From Thermococci archaeon (GTDB taxonomy: Archaea > Methanobacteriota_B > Thermococci > Thermococcales > Thermococcaceae), in NCBI GenBank assembly GCA_003660485.1, contig QMUI01000038.1:1-7361 (forward strand): DNA of 7,361 nucleotides, in the 5' to 3' direction. The translations under genes were made by a program, and so were the position numbers. Position 1 is the first letter of the stretch; every line of letters begins with the position of its first letter. Under the pieces are notes generated by a model. That model was not told the origin of the DNA and ran no database searches. It saw only the letters and a list, made by a program, of their open reading frames with translations. Below are positions 6,617-7,361 of the stretch, piece by piece.

Positions 6617-7042
6617 ATGGAGGTCGTTTTGGACTATAACGTTGTATTCTCAGCATTTCAGAAGAAGGGAACTTCATATCTCCTTCTTGTTGCCCTGATT
6701 CTTGATCCCACAATAAGGATATTAGTCCCAGAGTACTTTTGGGAGGAGTTTGAAAAGCATGAAGAGAAGCTCCTCAGACACACAAAGCTAAGTCAGGAAG
6801 AGTTCGAAAAAATGCTATCGATACTAAAGCTATACTCAACGTCCGTCCCAAAAGAGCTCTTTGAAAATGAATTAAAAAAAGCAGTAAAGCTGTGTAGAGA
6901 CAAAGGAGGCGTCCCTTATGTTGCACTCGCACTCCATAGGCGTGCAATTTTGATAACTGGAGATCTAAATCTAAAAGCGGATGTTGAAGGTATAATCCCC
7001 GCATATACACCCCGAGAGTTTCTAGAGCTCCTTGGGAGGTGA
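6617..7042 (+). CDS. PIN-domain toxin, VapC-like
   Basis: This 141-residue PIN-domain protein is a probable ribonuclease of the VapC type. Landmarks are VVLDYNVVFSAF with catalytic Asp6, LVPEYFWEEFEKHEEKL with Glu43/Glu44, YVALALHRRAILITGD at 101-116 with Asp116, and the closing PAYTPREFLELL. In relatives the segment before PYVALAL usually reads D-x-D/K-D, with a catalytic aspartate just before the hydrophobic residue; here it is DKGGVPY (95-101), so that acid appears replaced by glycine and activity may be reduced. I start at ATG 6617, one base after the restored antitoxin stop, because it places MEVVLD at the first PIN strand; an in-frame TTG-type start nearer 6590 would add nine unrelated residues. 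The stop TGA (7040-7042) lies within the ribosome binding site of dphB. Target RNA is unknown. Confidence 0.85.
   Translation: MEVVLDYNVVFSAFQKKGTSYLLLVALILDPTIRILVPEYFWEEFEKHEEKLLRHTKLSQEEFEKMLSILKLYSTSVPKELFENELKKAVKLCRDKGGVPYVALALHRRAILITGDLNLKADVEGIIPAYTPREFLELLGR
7035..7042 (+). promoter_or_regulatory. Ribosome binding site of dphB
   Basis: GGAGGTGA, a perfect anti-16S match, ends four bases before the dphB ATG at 7047 and contains the toxin stop codon. It implies strong, independent initiation of dphB even though the gene is packed against the toxin gene. Confidence 0.8.
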
Positions 7043-7046
7043 AAAT

Positions 7047-7361
7047 ATGGCTCTCTACTTCATTGGTCTGGGCTTGTACGATGAGAAGGACATAACGCTC
7101 AAGGGGCTTGAAATAGCTAGAAAGTGTGATTACGTTTTTGCAGAGTTCTACACCTCTCTAATGGCCGGCACAACTCTTGAAAGAGTTCAAGAGCTAATAG
7201 GCAAGAAGATAAAAGTCCTGAGTAGAGAAGACGTGGAGATGAACTTTGAAAGGATAGTCCTTCCCCTGGCTAAGGATTATGACGTTGCATTCTTGATCCC
7301 TGGAGATCCCATGGTTGCAACGACTCATTCGGAGCTCAGGATAAGGGCGAAGAGGATGGGA
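7047..7361 (+). CDS. dphB: Diphthine synthase DphB (3' end outside window)
   Basis: The first 105 codons encode the N-terminal part of diphthine synthase. This SAM-dependent methyltransferase trimethylates the 3-amino-3-carboxypropyl histidine of elongation factor 2 during diphthamide synthesis. MALYFIGLGLYDEKDITLKG at 1-20, CDYVFAEFYTSLMAGTT at 27-43, and the cofactor-site loop IPGDPMVATTHSEL at 84-97 are highly characteristic, and resemble the well-studied Pyrococcus horikoshii enzyme closely. The family is about 265 residues, so roughly 160 are beyond the edge. The start is fixed by a perfect GGAGGTGA. It is the last visible gene of the plus-strand cluster that begins with the MBL protein. 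Confidence 0.97.
   Translation, partial: MALYFIGLGLYDEKDITLKGLEIARKCDYVFAEFYTSLMAGTTLERVQELIGKKIKVLSREDVEMNFERIVLPLAKDYDVAFLIPGDPMVATTHSELRIRAKRMG

Overview
The window looks like chromosomal DNA of a hyperthermophilic euryarchaeon of the order Thermococcales, most likely a Pyrococcus. Three things point there. The aspartate carbamoyltransferase pair, the M20 aminoacylase/carboxypeptidase and the diphthine synthase read like Pyrococcus proteins. One surface protein ends in a CGP-CTERM tail, which is typical of Thermococcales. Starts are preceded by GGTGG/GGAGGTGA ribosome binding sites with archaeal TATA boxes. The species cannot be fixed by eye. The region is densely coding: the longest gap is 119 bases (2862-2980), and no rRNA, tRNA, CRISPR array or insertion sequence was seen.

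Left block (1-2861, minus strand). Transcription appears to start near 2880-2900 and run leftward through three genes. The first is an AAA+ ATPase of the archaeal winged-helix type, broken into three reading frames. The second is a secreted cysteine-rich CGP-CTERM protein, starting 16 bases after the ATPase. The third is a helix-turn-helix protein with a ThiN-like C-terminal domain (a ThiR-type regulator), cut by the window edge. The last two share an ATGA stop/start overlap, so they are probably translationally coupled.

Centre (2862-5505). A divergent intergenic region holds the pyrB TATA box and an array of four alternating ACTTAA/TTAAGT half-sites forming two tandem dyads next to the ATPase start. 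pyrB and pyrI follow back to back; they encode the catalytic and regulatory chains of aspartate transcarbamoylase. pyrI runs head-on into an M20D amidohydrolase gene on the minus strand, and the two stop codons share one palindromic CTAG.

Right block (5554-7361, plus strand). A probably leaderless promoter drives four tightly packed genes. These are a compact metallo-beta-lactamase-fold nuclease-like protein, a VapB-like antitoxin with a C-terminal frameshift, a VapC-like PIN toxin, and diphthine synthase dphB (cut by the window edge). The PIN protein appears to have lost one catalytic aspartate.

The most interesting points are the tandem operator-like dyads, the three frame disruptions (two in the ATPase, one in the antitoxin), the paired damage to both halves of the toxin-antitoxin module inside a translation-related operon, and the coupling of a cysteine-rich surface protein to a thiamine-type regulator. 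No clearly new multi-gene system is visible.
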